The notes: generated from the sequence alone by a model not told the origin. A stretch of 64,000 nt of DNA from Streptomyces sp. NBC_01571 (GCF_026339875.1 NZ_JAPEPZ010000001.1:7626001-7690000), one strand, 5' to 3'; positions 37,005 to 45,501 are shown, numbered from the stretch's first letter. Made by a program: numbers and translations.

Positions 37005-37310
37005 ATGCGGGTAAGCAAAGTAACGATCTTCAGGCTGCTTGCCAGCCTGTTCGCCACTCTGGCTCTGGCCATCGGTGGAGCGGGCATAGCGAGTGCCGCG
37101 ACCACCACCAGCCACACCCAAGCAGTGGCATCCGACTACAACTGGGGCGGCCACGGTGGCGGCGGCTGGGGCGGCGGCGGCTACGGTGGCGGCGGCTGGG
37201 GCGGCGGCTACGGCGGCGGCGGCTGGGGCGGCGGCTGGGGCGGCCACGGCGGCGGCTGGGGCGGCCACGGTGGCGGCTGGGGCGGCGGCGGCTGGGGCGG
37301 CGGCTGCTGA
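37005..37310 (+). CDS. Secreted Gly/Trp-rich repeat protein ending in Cys
   Basis: 101 residues from ATG 37005 (GGAAGGGGAAAG upstream). A classical signal peptide (VTIFRLLASLFATLALAIGG) with cleavage near ASA|ATTTS, then about 20 polar residues, then roughly 55 residues built only from Gly, Trp, His and Tyr: GGHGGGGWGGGGYGGG, GWGGGYGGGGWGGG and GWGGHGGGWGG blocks, ending GGGGWGGGC. No charged residue follows the repeats. Such sequences form extended, sticky or amyloid-like structures; the terminal Cys could crosslink or be modified. Not a chaplin or rodlin by sequence. A perfect hairpin ends the transcript. Confidence 0.85.
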   Translation: MRVSKVTIFRLLASLFATLALAIGGAGIASAATTTSHTQAVASDYNWGGHGGGGWGGGGYGGGGWGGGYGGGGWGGGWGGHGGGWGGHGGGWGGGGWGGGC

Positions 37311-37331
37311 CACCTGAGAGAAACAGCACCG

Positions 37332-37361
37332 GGAGCCGGAGTCGGCAACGACTCCGGCTCC
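37332..37361 (+). terminator. Terminator after the Gly/Trp-rich gene
   Basis: Perfect 13-base stem GGAGCCGGAGTCG / CGACTCCGGCTCC with a GCAA tetraloop, 21 bases after the stop. Confidence 0.8.
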
Positions 37362-37504
37362 TGCACGTGCTGAACGGCCCCTGGGCGAACGGTCCTTGGC
37401 CGCGTAGTCCGGGCGGGCGCACGGTCTCACGGCAGGGCCGTTGCGACCCCGCGTATCGCCTGCGACCGTATCGCCTGCGTCGATCCCCGTCCGTATCGCC
37501 TGCG

Positions 37505-38389
37505 TCACTCCCCGTCGCGGGTCCCGTCGCGGAGTCCGTCGGACTCGTCGCGAAGTTCATCGGAGTCGTGGTGAGGTTCAGGCGCTGATGCCGAGGCCGG
37601 GGCCGGGGGCGTCGCCGGTGACCCCGGCTGAGGCTGGGCCCGCTCCAGGAACCGCAGCAGTTCGACGGGGAAGGGCAGGACGAGCGTGGAGTTCTTCTCC
37701 GCCGCCACCGCCACCACCGTCTGCAGCAGCCTCAGCTGCAACGCGGCCGGCTGCTCGGACATCACCCCGGCGGCCTCCGCCAGCTTCTTCGACGCCTGCA
37801 GTTCCGCGTCCGCGTTGATGATCCGGGCCCGCCGCTCGCGGTCGGCCTCGGCCTGCCGGGCCATCGACCGCTTCATCGTCTCCGGCAGCGACACGTCCTT
37901 GATCTCCACCCGGTCGATCTGCACGCCCCAGCCCATGGCCGGGCTGTCGATCATCAGCTCCAGGCCCTGGTTGAGCTTCTCGCGGTTGGAGAGCAGGTCG
38001 TCGAGGTCGCTCTTGCCGATGATCGAACGCAGCGAGGTCTGCGCCATCTGCGACACCGCGAAGCGGTAGTCCTCGACCTGGATGATCGCGTCGGCCGCGT
38101 CCACCACCTTGAAGTAGATGACCGCGTCCACCCGCACGGTGACGTTGTCCCGGGTGATGCCGTCCTGCGCGGGCACCGGCATCGTGACGATCTGCATGTT
38201 GACCTTGCGCAGCTTGTCCACGCCCGGAACGACCAGGGTGAACCCCGGTGGGCGTATACCACCCCTGAGCCGCCCGAGCCGGAGGACCACGCCCCGCTCG
38301 TACTGCTTGACGACCCGGGCCGCGGCCGCGACGTACACCAGCCCCGCGGAACCGACCGCCACCGCGGTCACCAGGATTTCCTGGAGCAT
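37505..38389 (-). CDS. Slipin-type SPFH/band 7 membrane protein
   Basis: 294 residues from ATG 38389. One N-terminal membrane segment (VTAVAVGSAGLVYVAAAARV), then a full SPFH domain: YERGVVLRLGRLRGGIRPPG, VPGVDKLRKVNMQ, VRVDAVIYFKVVDAADAI, SLRSIIGKSDLDDLLSNRE and a coiled-coil helix rich in Arg/Glu/Ala (MARQAEADRERRARIINADA). Stomatin-like proteins organise membrane microdomains and interact with proteases; no NfeD partner is encoded nearby. The C-terminal tail is a polar Ser/Pro/Glu/Asp stretch. Convergent with the Gly/Trp-rich gene. Confidence 0.9.
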   Translation of the reverse strand: MLQEILVTAVAVGSAGLVYVAAAARVVKQYERGVVLRLGRLRGGIRPPGFTLVVPGVDKLRKVNMQIVTMPVPAQDGITRDNVTVRVDAVIYFKVVDAADAIIQVEDYRFAVSQMAQTSLRSIIGKSDLDDLLSNREKLNQGLELMIDSPAMGWGVQIDRVEIKDVSLPETMKRSMARQAEADRERRARIINADAELQASKKLAEAAGVMSEQPAALQLRLLQTVVAVAAEKNSTLVLPFPVELLRFLERAQPQPGSPATPPAPASASAPEPHHDSDELRDESDGLRDGTRDGE

Positions 38390-38549
38390 GACGACCCCCT
38401 TTCGAGTCGCCCGCTGCGCCTGAGCGCACCAAGCCCGATACCCGAATTTTACGCCGGTGGGGCCGGGCGCGATCACGCCGTACCTCCGCGTAGTCGTCAC
38501 CGCCCCGAGCGGGGTCGACTCCGGGTCACACCCTCGGAGAGGGCTGGAA

Positions 38550-39653
38550 CTACGCCTCCACGAGCCCCTTGGCGTCCCGTGCGAGGGCGGTCAGCCGGGA
38601 TATCGCGCGGAAGTACTTCTTGCGGTAGCCGCCGTTCAGCATCTCCTCGCTGAAGAGCGTGTCGAAGGGCCTGCCGGAGGCGAGGACGGGCACCTCGCGG
38701 TCGTAGAGCCGGTCGGCGAGTACCACCAGCCGCAGTGCCGTCGACTGGTCCTTGACCGGCTGGACGTCCGTGAGGCAGACGGCCCTGAGGTCGTCCGTGA
38801 GCGCGCCGTAGCGGCTCGGGTGCACGCGGGCCAGGTGGTCGAGCAGATGCGGGAAGTCGTCGAGGGACGCGCCCGCGGTGGCGTACGCGGCCTTGGTGAC
38901 CTGCTCGTCGGTGAACGGCGCCGGGGCCTCGGGCAGCCCCCGGTGGCGGTAGTCCTCGCCGTCGATGCGCAGCGGACGGAAGTGCGCGGACAGCCCCTGG
39001 ATCTCCCGCAGGAAGTCGGCCGCCGCGAACCGGCCCTCGCCGAGCTTGCCCGGCAGGGTGTTCGAGGTGGCCGCGAGCGCGACCCCCGCGTCGACCAGCT
39101 TGCCGAGCAGGGTGGAGACGAGGACGGTGTCGCCGGGGTCGTCGAGTTCGAATTCGTCGATGCACAGGAGCCGGTGGCCGGAGAGCGTCTGCACGGTCTT
39201 CTGGAAGCCGAGTGCGCCGACCAGGTTCGTCAGCTCCACGAAGGTGCCGAAGGCCTTGAGCGAGGGCTCCGCCGGGGTCGCGTGCCACAGGGAGGCGAGC
39301 AGATGGGTCTTGCCGACTCCGTAGCCGCCGTCGAGGTAGACGCCGCGCGGGCCGGCGGGGGTTTTCGGCGTCCTGCCCCTGCCGAAGCCGAAGAGGCCCC
39401 GTTTCGCTCCACCCACGGCGTGTGCCCCGCCGAGACCGGCCGCGAAGTCCGCGAGGACGCGTACGGCCTCGGTCTGGCTCGGCTGGTTCGGGTCCGGAAT
39501 GTACGTTTCGAAGCGCACCGAGTCGAAGCGCGGCGGCGGCACCATCTCGGCGACGAGCCGGTCCGCGGGCACGTGCGGCTCGCGGGCGCACAGGGACAGA
39601 GGGGCTGCCTCGGGTATCGGATCGATCCCGGAGGCGGCGGTGGAGGACGACAC
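38550..39653 (-). CDS. zapE: ZapE/AFG1-like ATPase
   Basis: 367 residues from GTG 39653. AFG1 family: Walker A LDGGYGVGKTHLLASLW, Walker B RLLCIDEFELDDPGD, sensor-like ALAATSNTLP, and RPFDTLFSEEMLNGGYRKKY near the C-terminus. A short N-terminal region (PPPRFDSVRFETYIPDPNQP) precedes the ATPase core. ZapE in E. coli is a cell-division ATPase; the actinobacterial role is not defined. Divergent from the pyrimidine reductase gene with 37 bases between starts. Confidence 0.88.
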   Translation of the reverse strand: MSSSTAASGIDPIPEAAPLSLCAREPHVPADRLVAEMVPPPRFDSVRFETYIPDPNQPSQTEAVRVLADFAAGLGGAHAVGGAKRGLFGFGRGRTPKTPAGPRGVYLDGGYGVGKTHLLASLWHATPAEPSLKAFGTFVELTNLVGALGFQKTVQTLSGHRLLCIDEFELDDPGDTVLVSTLLGKLVDAGVALAATSNTLPGKLGEGRFAAADFLREIQGLSAHFRPLRIDGEDYRHRGLPEAPAPFTDEQVTKAAYATAGASLDDFPHLLDHLARVHPSRYGALTDDLRAVCLTDVQPVKDQSTALRLVVLADRLYDREVPVLASGRPFDTLFSEEMLNGGYRKKYFRAISRLTALARDAKGLVEA

Positions 39654-39690
39654 GGTCAACCACTCTATGCGCCGTGCCACACTGCACGAC

Positions 39691-40527
39691 ATGCGACGCC
39701 TGTTCCCTGTGACCTACGAAACAGCAGCCCAGGGCGCGGCCGGGGCCTCTGTTACCCCTGGTACGCCCGGTGCGCGCGGTGCGGATGCGACGGACCGCGA
39801 GTGGGGGCTCCTGGAGCTGGCGGAGGTGTACGCCTACCCGGGCGCCCGTGCCGACGGTGTCCGTACGCCCTGGCTGCGGGCCAACATGGTCTCCACGCTC
39901 GACGGCGCCGCCCAGCACGAGGGGAAGTCGCAGGGCATCTCCAGCGCCGCCGACATGCGGATCTTCGGGGTGCTGAGGGCGCTCGCGGATGTCGTGGTCG
40001 TCGGTGCGGAAACGGTACGCCAGGAGGGGTACCGCCCGGCACGCGCGCGTGCGGAGTTCGCGGTCTCACGGGAGGCGTCCGGGCAGGGCCCCGCGCCCGC
40101 GATCGCCGTCGTCACGGCGGGCCTGGACCTGGACTTCTCGCTCCCGCTCTTCACCTCGCCCCTGGTGCCCACGCTGATCCTCACGGGGGTCGCCGCGGCG
40201 CCGGACCGGGTGGCGGCCGCGGAGAAGGCGGGAGCTGAGGTGGTGTTCGCCGGTGAGGGCACCGGAGTGGACCCCGCCCGGGCCGTACGGGCCCTCGCCG
40301 ACCGCGGGCTGACCCGGCTGCTCACGGAGGGCGGTCCGCGGCTGCTGGGCCAACTGGTGGCGGCCGGGGTGCTCGACGAACTGTGCCTGACGATGTCCCC
40401 GACCCTCACCGCGGGCGGCGCGCAGCGGATCGCCGGCGGCCCCTCGACGGAGGTCCCGGAGCGGTTCGAACTGGCGTCCTTGCTGGAAGAGGCCGGGTTC
40501 CTGTTCACCCGATACCGTCGATCCTGA
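39691..40527 (+). CDS. RibD C-terminal-type pyrimidine reductase
   Basis: 278 residues from ATG 39691; another in-frame ATG at 39667 is possible. RibD_C/dihydrofolate reductase-like fold: MVSTLDGAAQHEGKSQGISS, ADVVVVGAETVRQEGY, ILTGVA, then LLTEGGPRLLGQLVAAGVLD near the C-terminus. Reduces a pyrimidine or pterin-like substrate with NADPH; family members include the 5-amino-6-ribosylaminouracil phosphate reductase of riboflavin synthesis, but stand-alone actinobacterial copies may act elsewhere. An Ala/Gly/Thr-rich arm of about 25 residues follows the start. Confidence 0.85.
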   Translation: MRRLFPVTYETAAQGAAGASVTPGTPGARGADATDREWGLLELAEVYAYPGARADGVRTPWLRANMVSTLDGAAQHEGKSQGISSAADMRIFGVLRALADVVVVGAETVRQEGYRPARARAEFAVSREASGQGPAPAIAVVTAGLDLDFSLPLFTSPLVPTLILTGVAAAPDRVAAAEKAGAEVVFAGEGTGVDPARAVRALADRGLTRLLTEGGPRLLGQLVAAGVLDELCLTMSPTLTAGGAQRIAGGPSTEVPERFELASLLEEAGFLFTRYRRS

Positions 40528-40659
40528 CCGGCCGTCGGAAGATCCAGTTCCGTTTAACTTCCGCTGGGCACACTAAATTTCGCAGACCCCGTGCGATCAC
40601 GGGGCAGGATGGTTTCCGCAGGGGGCCAGGGAGTCCCACGGAGGAGAAGGGCGTCTGTC

Positions 40660-41133
40660 GTGTTCACAAGCGTATTGATGATCGAGAAGGCCCTGACGTC
40701 CGCCGATATCGAATTTGTCACCACCTTGCACGGTGATGAGACGGTCGCGTTCCATGTGCTGCTCCAGCCGCGGGGCGACCAGGCGGACCGGCTGCTGCGG
40801 GCCATCGACGACGTGGCGCTGGGCGAGCTGGACGAGGCGGCCCACGAGCGCGAGACCCCGGAGGGCGAGGAGGCGGCCGGACAGGGGCAGCGGGCGCTGG
40901 AGGTGTCGCTGGTGGCACTGCGCGCCTCCGGCAGCGAGGCCGAGGGCCGGCTCATCGAGGACCACCCGCTGGACGCGCTGAAGGGGCTGGTCAACGAGAT
41001 CGACGCCGATGAGGTCATCGTGCTGACCGACCCGCACTACGTGGAGGAGTTCTTCCACCGGGACTGGGCCTCGCGCGCCCGTCACAAGGTCGGTGTGCCG
41101 GTGCTGAAACTGTTCTCGCACAGCAAGGCATAG
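40660..41133 (+). CDS. Conserved actinobacterial protein of unknown function
   Basis: 157 residues from GTG 40660; GGAGGAGAAGG lies 13 bases upstream, and ATG 40678 is an alternative. Alternating strands and helices (FTSVLMIEKALTSADIEFVT, TVAFHVLLQPRGDQADRLLR, GQRALEVSLVALRASGSEAE, IDADEVIVLTDPHYVEEFFH, KVGVPVLKLFSH) give a compact alpha/beta fold, reminiscent of universal-stress-like domains. Some databases label such proteins indole-3-glycerol-phosphate synthase, but I see none of that enzyme's barrel motifs. It precedes murC by about 100 bases on the same strand. Confidence 0.78.
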   Translation: MFTSVLMIEKALTSADIEFVTTLHGDETVAFHVLLQPRGDQADRLLRAIDDVALGELDEAAHERETPEGEEAAGQGQRALEVSLVALRASGSEAEGRLIEDHPLDALKGLVNEIDADEVIVLTDPHYVEEFFHRDWASRARHKVGVPVLKLFSHSKA

Positions 41134-41231
41134 GCTGGGCCCTCACCGGCGTACCGCGCCGGACGCACCGCGGCGGCGGTCGCACGACCCGTCGCACCAC
41201 TTCTTGTCGCACCACCTGGGGAGAGACACGC

Positions 41232-42617
41232 ATGGCACCCGGCCTTCCTACCGCCATGGACCGACCGCACTTCATCGGGATCGGCGGAGCCGGGATGTCG
41301 GGCATCGCGAAGATCCTGGCGCAGCGCGGGGCGAAGGTGGCGGGCAGCGACGCGAAGGAGTCCGCGACCGCCGAGGCCCTGCGCGCGCTGGGTGCCACGG
41401 TCCACATCGGGCACGCCGCGGACCACCTGGCCTCCGACGCCACCTGTGTGGTCGTCTCCTCCGCGATCCGCGACGACAACCCGGAGCTGGCCCGCGCCGC
41501 CGAGCTGGGTGTCCCGGTGGTCCACCGTTCGGACGCCCTCGCCCGCCTGATGGACGGCCTGCGCCCGATCGCGGTGGCGGGCACGCACGGCAAGACCACG
41601 ACGACGTCGATGCTGGCGGTGTCGCTCTCGGAACTGGGGCTGCGGCCCTCGTACGCGATCGGCGGCGACCTGGACGCCCCCGGCTCGAACGCGCTGCACG
41701 GCGAGGGCGAGATCTTCGTCGCCGAGGCGGACGAGTCGGACCGCAGCTTCCACAAGTACGCGCCCGAGGTCGCGATCGTCCTCAACGTGGAGCTGGACCA
41801 CCACGCCAACTACGCGTCCATGGACGAGATCTACGAGTCCTTCGAGACGTTCGCGGGCAGGATCGTCCCCGGCGGCACCCTGGTGATCTCCGCGGACAAC
41901 GAGGGCGCGCGCGAGCTGACGCGGCGGCTGCCGGCCGACGTGCGCGTGGTGACGTACGGCGACTCGGCGGACGCGGACGTCCGTGTCCTGTCCGTCGTCC
42001 CGCAGGGCCTGAAGAGCGAGGTGACGGTGGACCTCGACGGCTCGGAGCTCACCTTCACGGTCTCCGTTCCCGGCCGCCACTACGCGCACAACGCGGTGGC
42101 CGCGCTGGCGGCCGGCGTGGCGCTGGGCGTCCCGGCGTCCGAGCTGGCCCCCGCGCTCGCCTCCTACACCGGGGTGAAGCGCCGCCTCCAGCTGAAGGGG
42201 GAGGAGGCGGGTGTGCAGGTCGTCGACTCGTACGCGCACCACCCGACGGAGATGGCGGCGGACCTGGAGGCGATGCGCGCGAGCGTCTCCGGCCGCATCC
42301 TGGTCCTGTTCCAGCCGCATCTGTTCTCCCGCACCCAGGAGCTGGCCAAGGAGATGGGCGAGGCCCTGTCGCTGGCGGACGCCTCCGTGGTCCTCGACAT
42401 CTATCCGGCCCGCGAGGACCCGATCCCGGGCGTCACCAGCGAGCTGATCGTCGAGGCGGCGCGGGCGGCGGGCGCGGACGTGACGCCGGTCCACGACAAG
42501 GCGGAGGCCCCTTCGGTCGTCGCGGGAATGGCGAAGCCCGGTGATCTCGTTCTCACCATGGGCGCGGGTGACGTGACCGATCTCGGCCCCGAGATCCTGG
42601 CCCGTCTGTCGAAGTAG
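41232..42617 (+). CDS. murC: UDP-N-acetylmuramate-L-alanine ligase
   Basis: 461 residues. Adds L-Ala to UDP-MurNAc with ATP in peptidoglycan precursor synthesis. Visible: UDP-binding GIGGAGMSGIAKILAQRG, the P-loop VAGTHGKTTTTSMLAVS, EADESDRSFHKY, NVELDHHANY (metal and carbamate region), GRHYAHNAVAALAAG, and SYAHHPTE with the C-terminal ligase domain. Starts at ATG 41232 after GGGAGAGACACGC. Not in the dcw cluster here; Streptomyces carry murC at this separate site. Soluble. The gap to msrB is only 28 bases, so the two may be cotranscribed. Confidence 0.95.
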   Translation: MAPGLPTAMDRPHFIGIGGAGMSGIAKILAQRGAKVAGSDAKESATAEALRALGATVHIGHAADHLASDATCVVVSSAIRDDNPELARAAELGVPVVHRSDALARLMDGLRPIAVAGTHGKTTTTSMLAVSLSELGLRPSYAIGGDLDAPGSNALHGEGEIFVAEADESDRSFHKYAPEVAIVLNVELDHHANYASMDEIYESFETFAGRIVPGGTLVISADNEGARELTRRLPADVRVVTYGDSADADVRVLSVVPQGLKSEVTVDLDGSELTFTVSVPGRHYAHNAVAALAAGVALGVPASELAPALASYTGVKRRLQLKGEEAGVQVVDSYAHHPTEMAADLEAMRASVSGRILVLFQPHLFSRTQELAKEMGEALSLADASVVLDIYPAREDPIPGVTSELIVEAARAAGADVTPVHDKAEAPSVVAGMAKPGDLVLTMGAGDVTDLGPEILARLSK

Positions 42618-42645
42618 TCACAGCGTTTGTAAGGGGTTGAGCTTC

Positions 42646-43053
42646 ATGTCGTACGACATCGAAAAGCCGGACGAGCAGTGGCGCGCGGAGCTGACCCCGG
42701 CCGAGTACACCGTTCTGCGCCGTGCGGGCACGGAGCCGGCCTTCACCGGGGAGTACACCGACACCAAGACCAAGGGCGTGTACTCCTGTCGCGCCTGCGG
42801 TGCCGAGCTGTTCACCTCCCACGAGAAGTTCGAGTCGCACTGCGGCTGGCCGTCCTTCTACGACCCGAAGGACTCCGACTCGGTCGAGCTGATCGAGGAC
42901 CGCTCGCACGGCATGACGCGGACCGAGGTGCGCTGCTCCCGCTGCGGATCGCATCTCGGGCACGTCTTCGAGGGTGAGGGGTACGCGACCCCCACCGATC
43001 AGCGGTACTGCATCAACAGCATCTCGCTGCGGCTGACGGAGGACGAGGGCTGA
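42646..43053 (+). CDS. msrB: Peptide-methionine (R)-S-oxide reductase
   Basis: 135 residues from ATG 42646. Zinc-binding CxxC pairs in SCRACGAELF and RCSRCGSHLGHVF, HCGWPSFYDP, catalytic Cys in RYCINSISL. Reduces methionine-R-sulfoxide in proteins, using thioredoxin. Length is normal. Follows murC by 28 bases. A bidirectional-looking hairpin lies 21 bases downstream. Confidence 0.95.
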   Translation: MSYDIEKPDEQWRAELTPAEYTVLRRAGTEPAFTGEYTDTKTKGVYSCRACGAELFTSHEKFESHCGWPSFYDPKDSDSVELIEDRSHGMTRTEVRCSRCGSHLGHVFEGEGYATPTDQRYCINSISLRLTEDEG

Positions 43054-43065
43054 GCCCGACTCCGC

Positions 43066-43917
43066 TCACAGCGTGGGGCCGGCCCGAGTGGCCGGCCCCT
43101 TCGTCGTGGGGCCGGAGCGACCGGTTCGGTCGGCCGCCCGCAGGTCCACGCGGAACGTGACCGGTGGGGTCCGTGGCAGGGCCCTGCGTGGCTCGTGGAG
43201 TCCTGCCACCCGGCGCGCCACGAACGCCTCCGCGTCGAAGGTGCCGGTCAAACCGGGGCTGTCCGGGGGGAGTTCGGCGACCACGACGGTCTGGGTCCGC
43301 TGTGGTACGAGCGGGGCGCCGGCCTGGGCCTGGAAGGTCCAGCCGAAGCCCGCCGGCCCCTCGTCGACGCCCGTGACGACGGGGAGCCGGTCGACACGGC
43401 CGGCGCCGCCGGTACGTGTGTGCTTGACGCCCATCCCGAGAAGCCTGGTCAGCGTGGGCCGGAACTCCGAGCTGAAGCCCCGCGTCGCATGGGAACCGGT
43501 GTACGTCAGATGCGGACGCAGCAGCATGAGGGGCGGCTGCGCTCGCAGCACGATCCGTACCCGGGCCGTCTCGTAACGGCGCCCCGCGGGCAGTTCGCGC
43601 AACATGAAGGTGAACTTGAGCAGTTCGAGCCGTCGCCGCTCGGAGCCGGCCCGTCTGCCCGCCATCGCGGGGAAGTCGGCCGCGGTGACGCGGTAGTTGT
43701 CCACCTTCAGCAGCAGCACCCCGCCCTCCTGGACGAAGCGGCTGCGGTCGCCGGGCAGCGACTCGCCGACGAACAGGTCCCGGACGGCGACCGCCGGGCC
43801 GTCCGCGGAGGACCCGGCGGACACCGAGCGCCCGGACGCCGGGGGATCGTCGCGCAGGAAACGCAGCCACTCCGGGGAGTCCGCCCCCGTGGAGCCGTCC
43901 TCGGTCATCGTGCTCAC
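43066..43917 (-). CDS. Unrecognised protein, third gene of the cyclase-like operon
   Basis: 283 residues from GTG 43917, which overlaps the preceding stop (GTGA); ATG 43908 is three codons later. I do not recognise the family. After a polar arm (EDGSTGADSPEWLRFL) come mostly beta strands: GVLLLKVDNYRVTAADFPAM, LELLKFTFMLRELPAG, YETARVRIVLRAQPPLMLL, RPHLTYTGSHA, GFGWTFQAQAGAPLVPQ and TVVVAELPPDSPG. No signal peptide, membrane segment or catalytic motif is obvious. Its C-terminal codons contain the hairpin that also ends msrB. Its translational coupling to the broken gene and to the cyclase-like gene suggests a shared role. Confidence 0.7.
   Translation of the reverse strand: MSTMTEDGSTGADSPEWLRFLRDDPPASGRSVSAGSSADGPAVAVRDLFVGESLPGDRSRFVQEGGVLLLKVDNYRVTAADFPAMAGRRAGSERRRLELLKFTFMLRELPAGRRYETARVRIVLRAQPPLMLLRPHLTYTGSHATRGFSSEFRPTLTRLLGMGVKHTRTGGAGRVDRLPVVTGVDEGPAGFGWTFQAQAGAPLVPQRTQTVVVAELPPDSPGLTGTFDAEAFVARRVAGLHEPRRALPRTPPVTFRVDLRAADRTGRSGPTTKGPATRAGPTL
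43075..43099. terminator. Hairpin between msrB and the convergent unknown gene
   Basis: Perfect 10-base stem GGGGCCGGCC / GGCCGGCCCC with a CGAGT loop, 21 bases past the msrB stop and inside the last codons of the convergent gene. It probably terminates msrB. Confidence 0.6.
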
Positions 43918-44650
43918 CCCAGTCCGTACAGCAGGAACGGCGACCACTCGTGTGGCCGGTACCCCTCGGCGGCCAACTCCCGCTGTACCTGGCACAGCGC
44001 GAGCGCGGGAGGGTGTCCACCGGCCGCGAGAAGGCGATGGAAGCCGTAGGAGATCTCGAAACCGGCCGTTTCCTCCACCTCGCACAGGGTGAGGACGAGC
44101 GTCGTCGGCCCGGCGGCGGGGTCGCGGCGTTCGGCGGCTCACGGCTCGCGGGTGCACGGCTCGACGGCGGGCGGTTCGACGGCGGGCGGCTCCCGGTGAC
44201 CGTCGCCGTGTAGTGCCGCGGCCGTGGCCACCCCGCCTTCGGGTTCGCCCACAGCCGTACCGTCCCGGTCACGGAGTCGCCGTGCAGCCGGAACTCGGCG
44301 GTGCCCGCGTCCGCCTCGCGGGGCAGCAGTTGTCGCGGCACGGGGTCCGGGCCGGGCCACGCCTCGGCCTCGGGCCACATCATCCAGTGCGGCAGCACAC
44401 CGTCCCGGTGCTCGGGGCCGACCCGGACACCGACCGCGCCCGGCGTGTACCGGACCTCGCCGTCGCCTTCCCACGCCACCATCCAGAACGGTGCCCCAGG
44501 GCGGGGTTCACCCTCCGCGGCGAGGGTGAACACCTCTCCGAGGAGCAGTGTGCCGGGGAGTTCCGGCAGCGCCGTCCCGTCCAGCTCCGGCCGGATCAGG
44601 ACCGTGTACGCCACCTCGGACCCGGACACGCCGTATGCGGGCGGGTTCAC
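43914..44650 (-). pseudogene. Frameshifted gene: beta-rich N-terminal domain and CHAT-like C-terminal tail
   Basis: GTG 44650 overlaps the cyclase-like stop (GTGA). The first frame encodes about 150 residues with PPAYGVSGSEVAYTVLIRPE, GTLLLGEVFTLAAEG, FWMVAWEGDGEVRYTPG and PRPRHYTATVTG, then enters a Pro/Ser-rich linker at a 15-base repeat (about 44160-44190) and degenerates. In another frame the strand then reads TTLVLTLCEVEETAGFEI, SYGFHRLLAAGGHPPALAL and LAAEGYRPHEWSPFLLYG, which resembles the last 55 residues of a CHAT (caspase-like) domain after its catalytic His and Cys. Its stop overlaps the next start. I infer one gene interrupted by a frameshift, perhaps after loss of the catalytic part. 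The CHAT match is only suggestive. Confidence 0.5.
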
Positions 44651-45384
44651 CACAGGTCGTAGGGCCGGTCGCCGTCGAGCGTGTCGGCGACCGACGTCTC
44701 GGAGGGGGTGTCCGGGCCCCGCTCGTCCGCGGGGGCGGGGCCGCTGTCGCCGCCCGGCACGAAGAGCCAGCCATGGGCCTCGAAGAGCTTCACGCGCAGC
44801 AGATGCCGTACGAAGGAGTCACCGGGAATGCCGTGATGGCCGTGACGCAGCACGTCCTGGTAGAGCCGGTCGGCCGCCACGAGGACCAGGTCCGCCGCGG
44901 GGTTGCGGCGCAGCGCGTCCCTGACCGGGCCGGCGTCGCACATCCGGAACGCCTCCACGACGGCGTCGCCCACATATCCGTGGTCGGCGCGGTACACCAC
45001 GCCTTCGTGCAGGGCCATCCGCAGTCTGATCCGGCTTCCCGCGTCCCGCAGACCGTTCACGCCGCCCAGTTCGGCCGTCACCGCCCGCAGGAAGGAGGCG
45101 ATCAGGCGCGGCTCGTCCACCTTGCCGCCGGTCGGCAGCAGCGCGAGCCCGCCGTCCCCCTGCGGCTGCACCTCGTACTCGCCCGGCGACAGTCCCGCAC
45201 GGGCACAGGCACCGTCGAGGAGCGCCCGCAGCCGACGCTGCACGTCGAACTGCGCCCCCTGGCCGAGCCCGCTGTACCCCTCCACGTCGTACGCCACGCA
45301 CACACGACGGTTCCCCGGCGCTTCCAACCCCACTGCCCCCAGGTCCGGTGGTGGAGCAACGGTAGCCCAACGCCCTTCACGCAT
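44647..45384 (-). CDS. Class III nucleotide cyclase-like protein
   Basis: 245 residues from ATG 45384; a GTG near residue 17 is an alternative start. The domain follows class III cyclases: AYDVEGYSGLG (first metal Asp), a helix VQRRLRALLDGACARAG, VQPQGDGGLALLP (second metal Asp in GDG), RLRMALHEGVVYRADHGYVG and DAVVEAFRMCDA. The Lys normally two or three residues before GDG and the Asn of the VNxAxR motif are replaced (Gln and Glu), so substrate or activity is altered. A family of such proteins is common in Streptomyces next to protease-like effectors. First gene of a three-gene operon; divergent from the isochorismatase gene. Confidence 0.75.
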   Translation of the reverse strand: MREGRWATVAPPPDLGAVGLEAPGNRRVCVAYDVEGYSGLGQGAQFDVQRRLRALLDGACARAGLSPGEYEVQPQGDGGLALLPTGGKVDEPRLIASFLRAVTAELGGVNGLRDAGSRIRLRMALHEGVVYRADHGYVGDAVVEAFRMCDAGPVRDALRRNPAADLVLVAADRLYQDVLRHGHHGIPGDSFVRHLLRVKLFEAHGWLFVPGGDSGPAPADERGPDTPSETSVADTLDGDRPYDLW

Positions 45385-45501
45385 AGGGGAGTTAGGGGAG
45401 TCGGGGGTGCCCGGCGCCGGGCGTCGGTGGCCGGGCCGCTGTCAGTGGTGCGCTCTACTGTGGTGCCGCAGGGGATCCACGGCGAGAAACAGGAGGTTCA
45501 C

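Noticed and set aside
40660..41133. Indole-3-glycerol-phosphate synthase
   Set aside because: Too short and lacks barrel motifs; a likely database mislabel for this family.
43914..44650. Programmed frameshift
   Set aside because: No slippery heptamer or downstream structure that I can identify; the linker repeat and missing CHAT core fit decay better.
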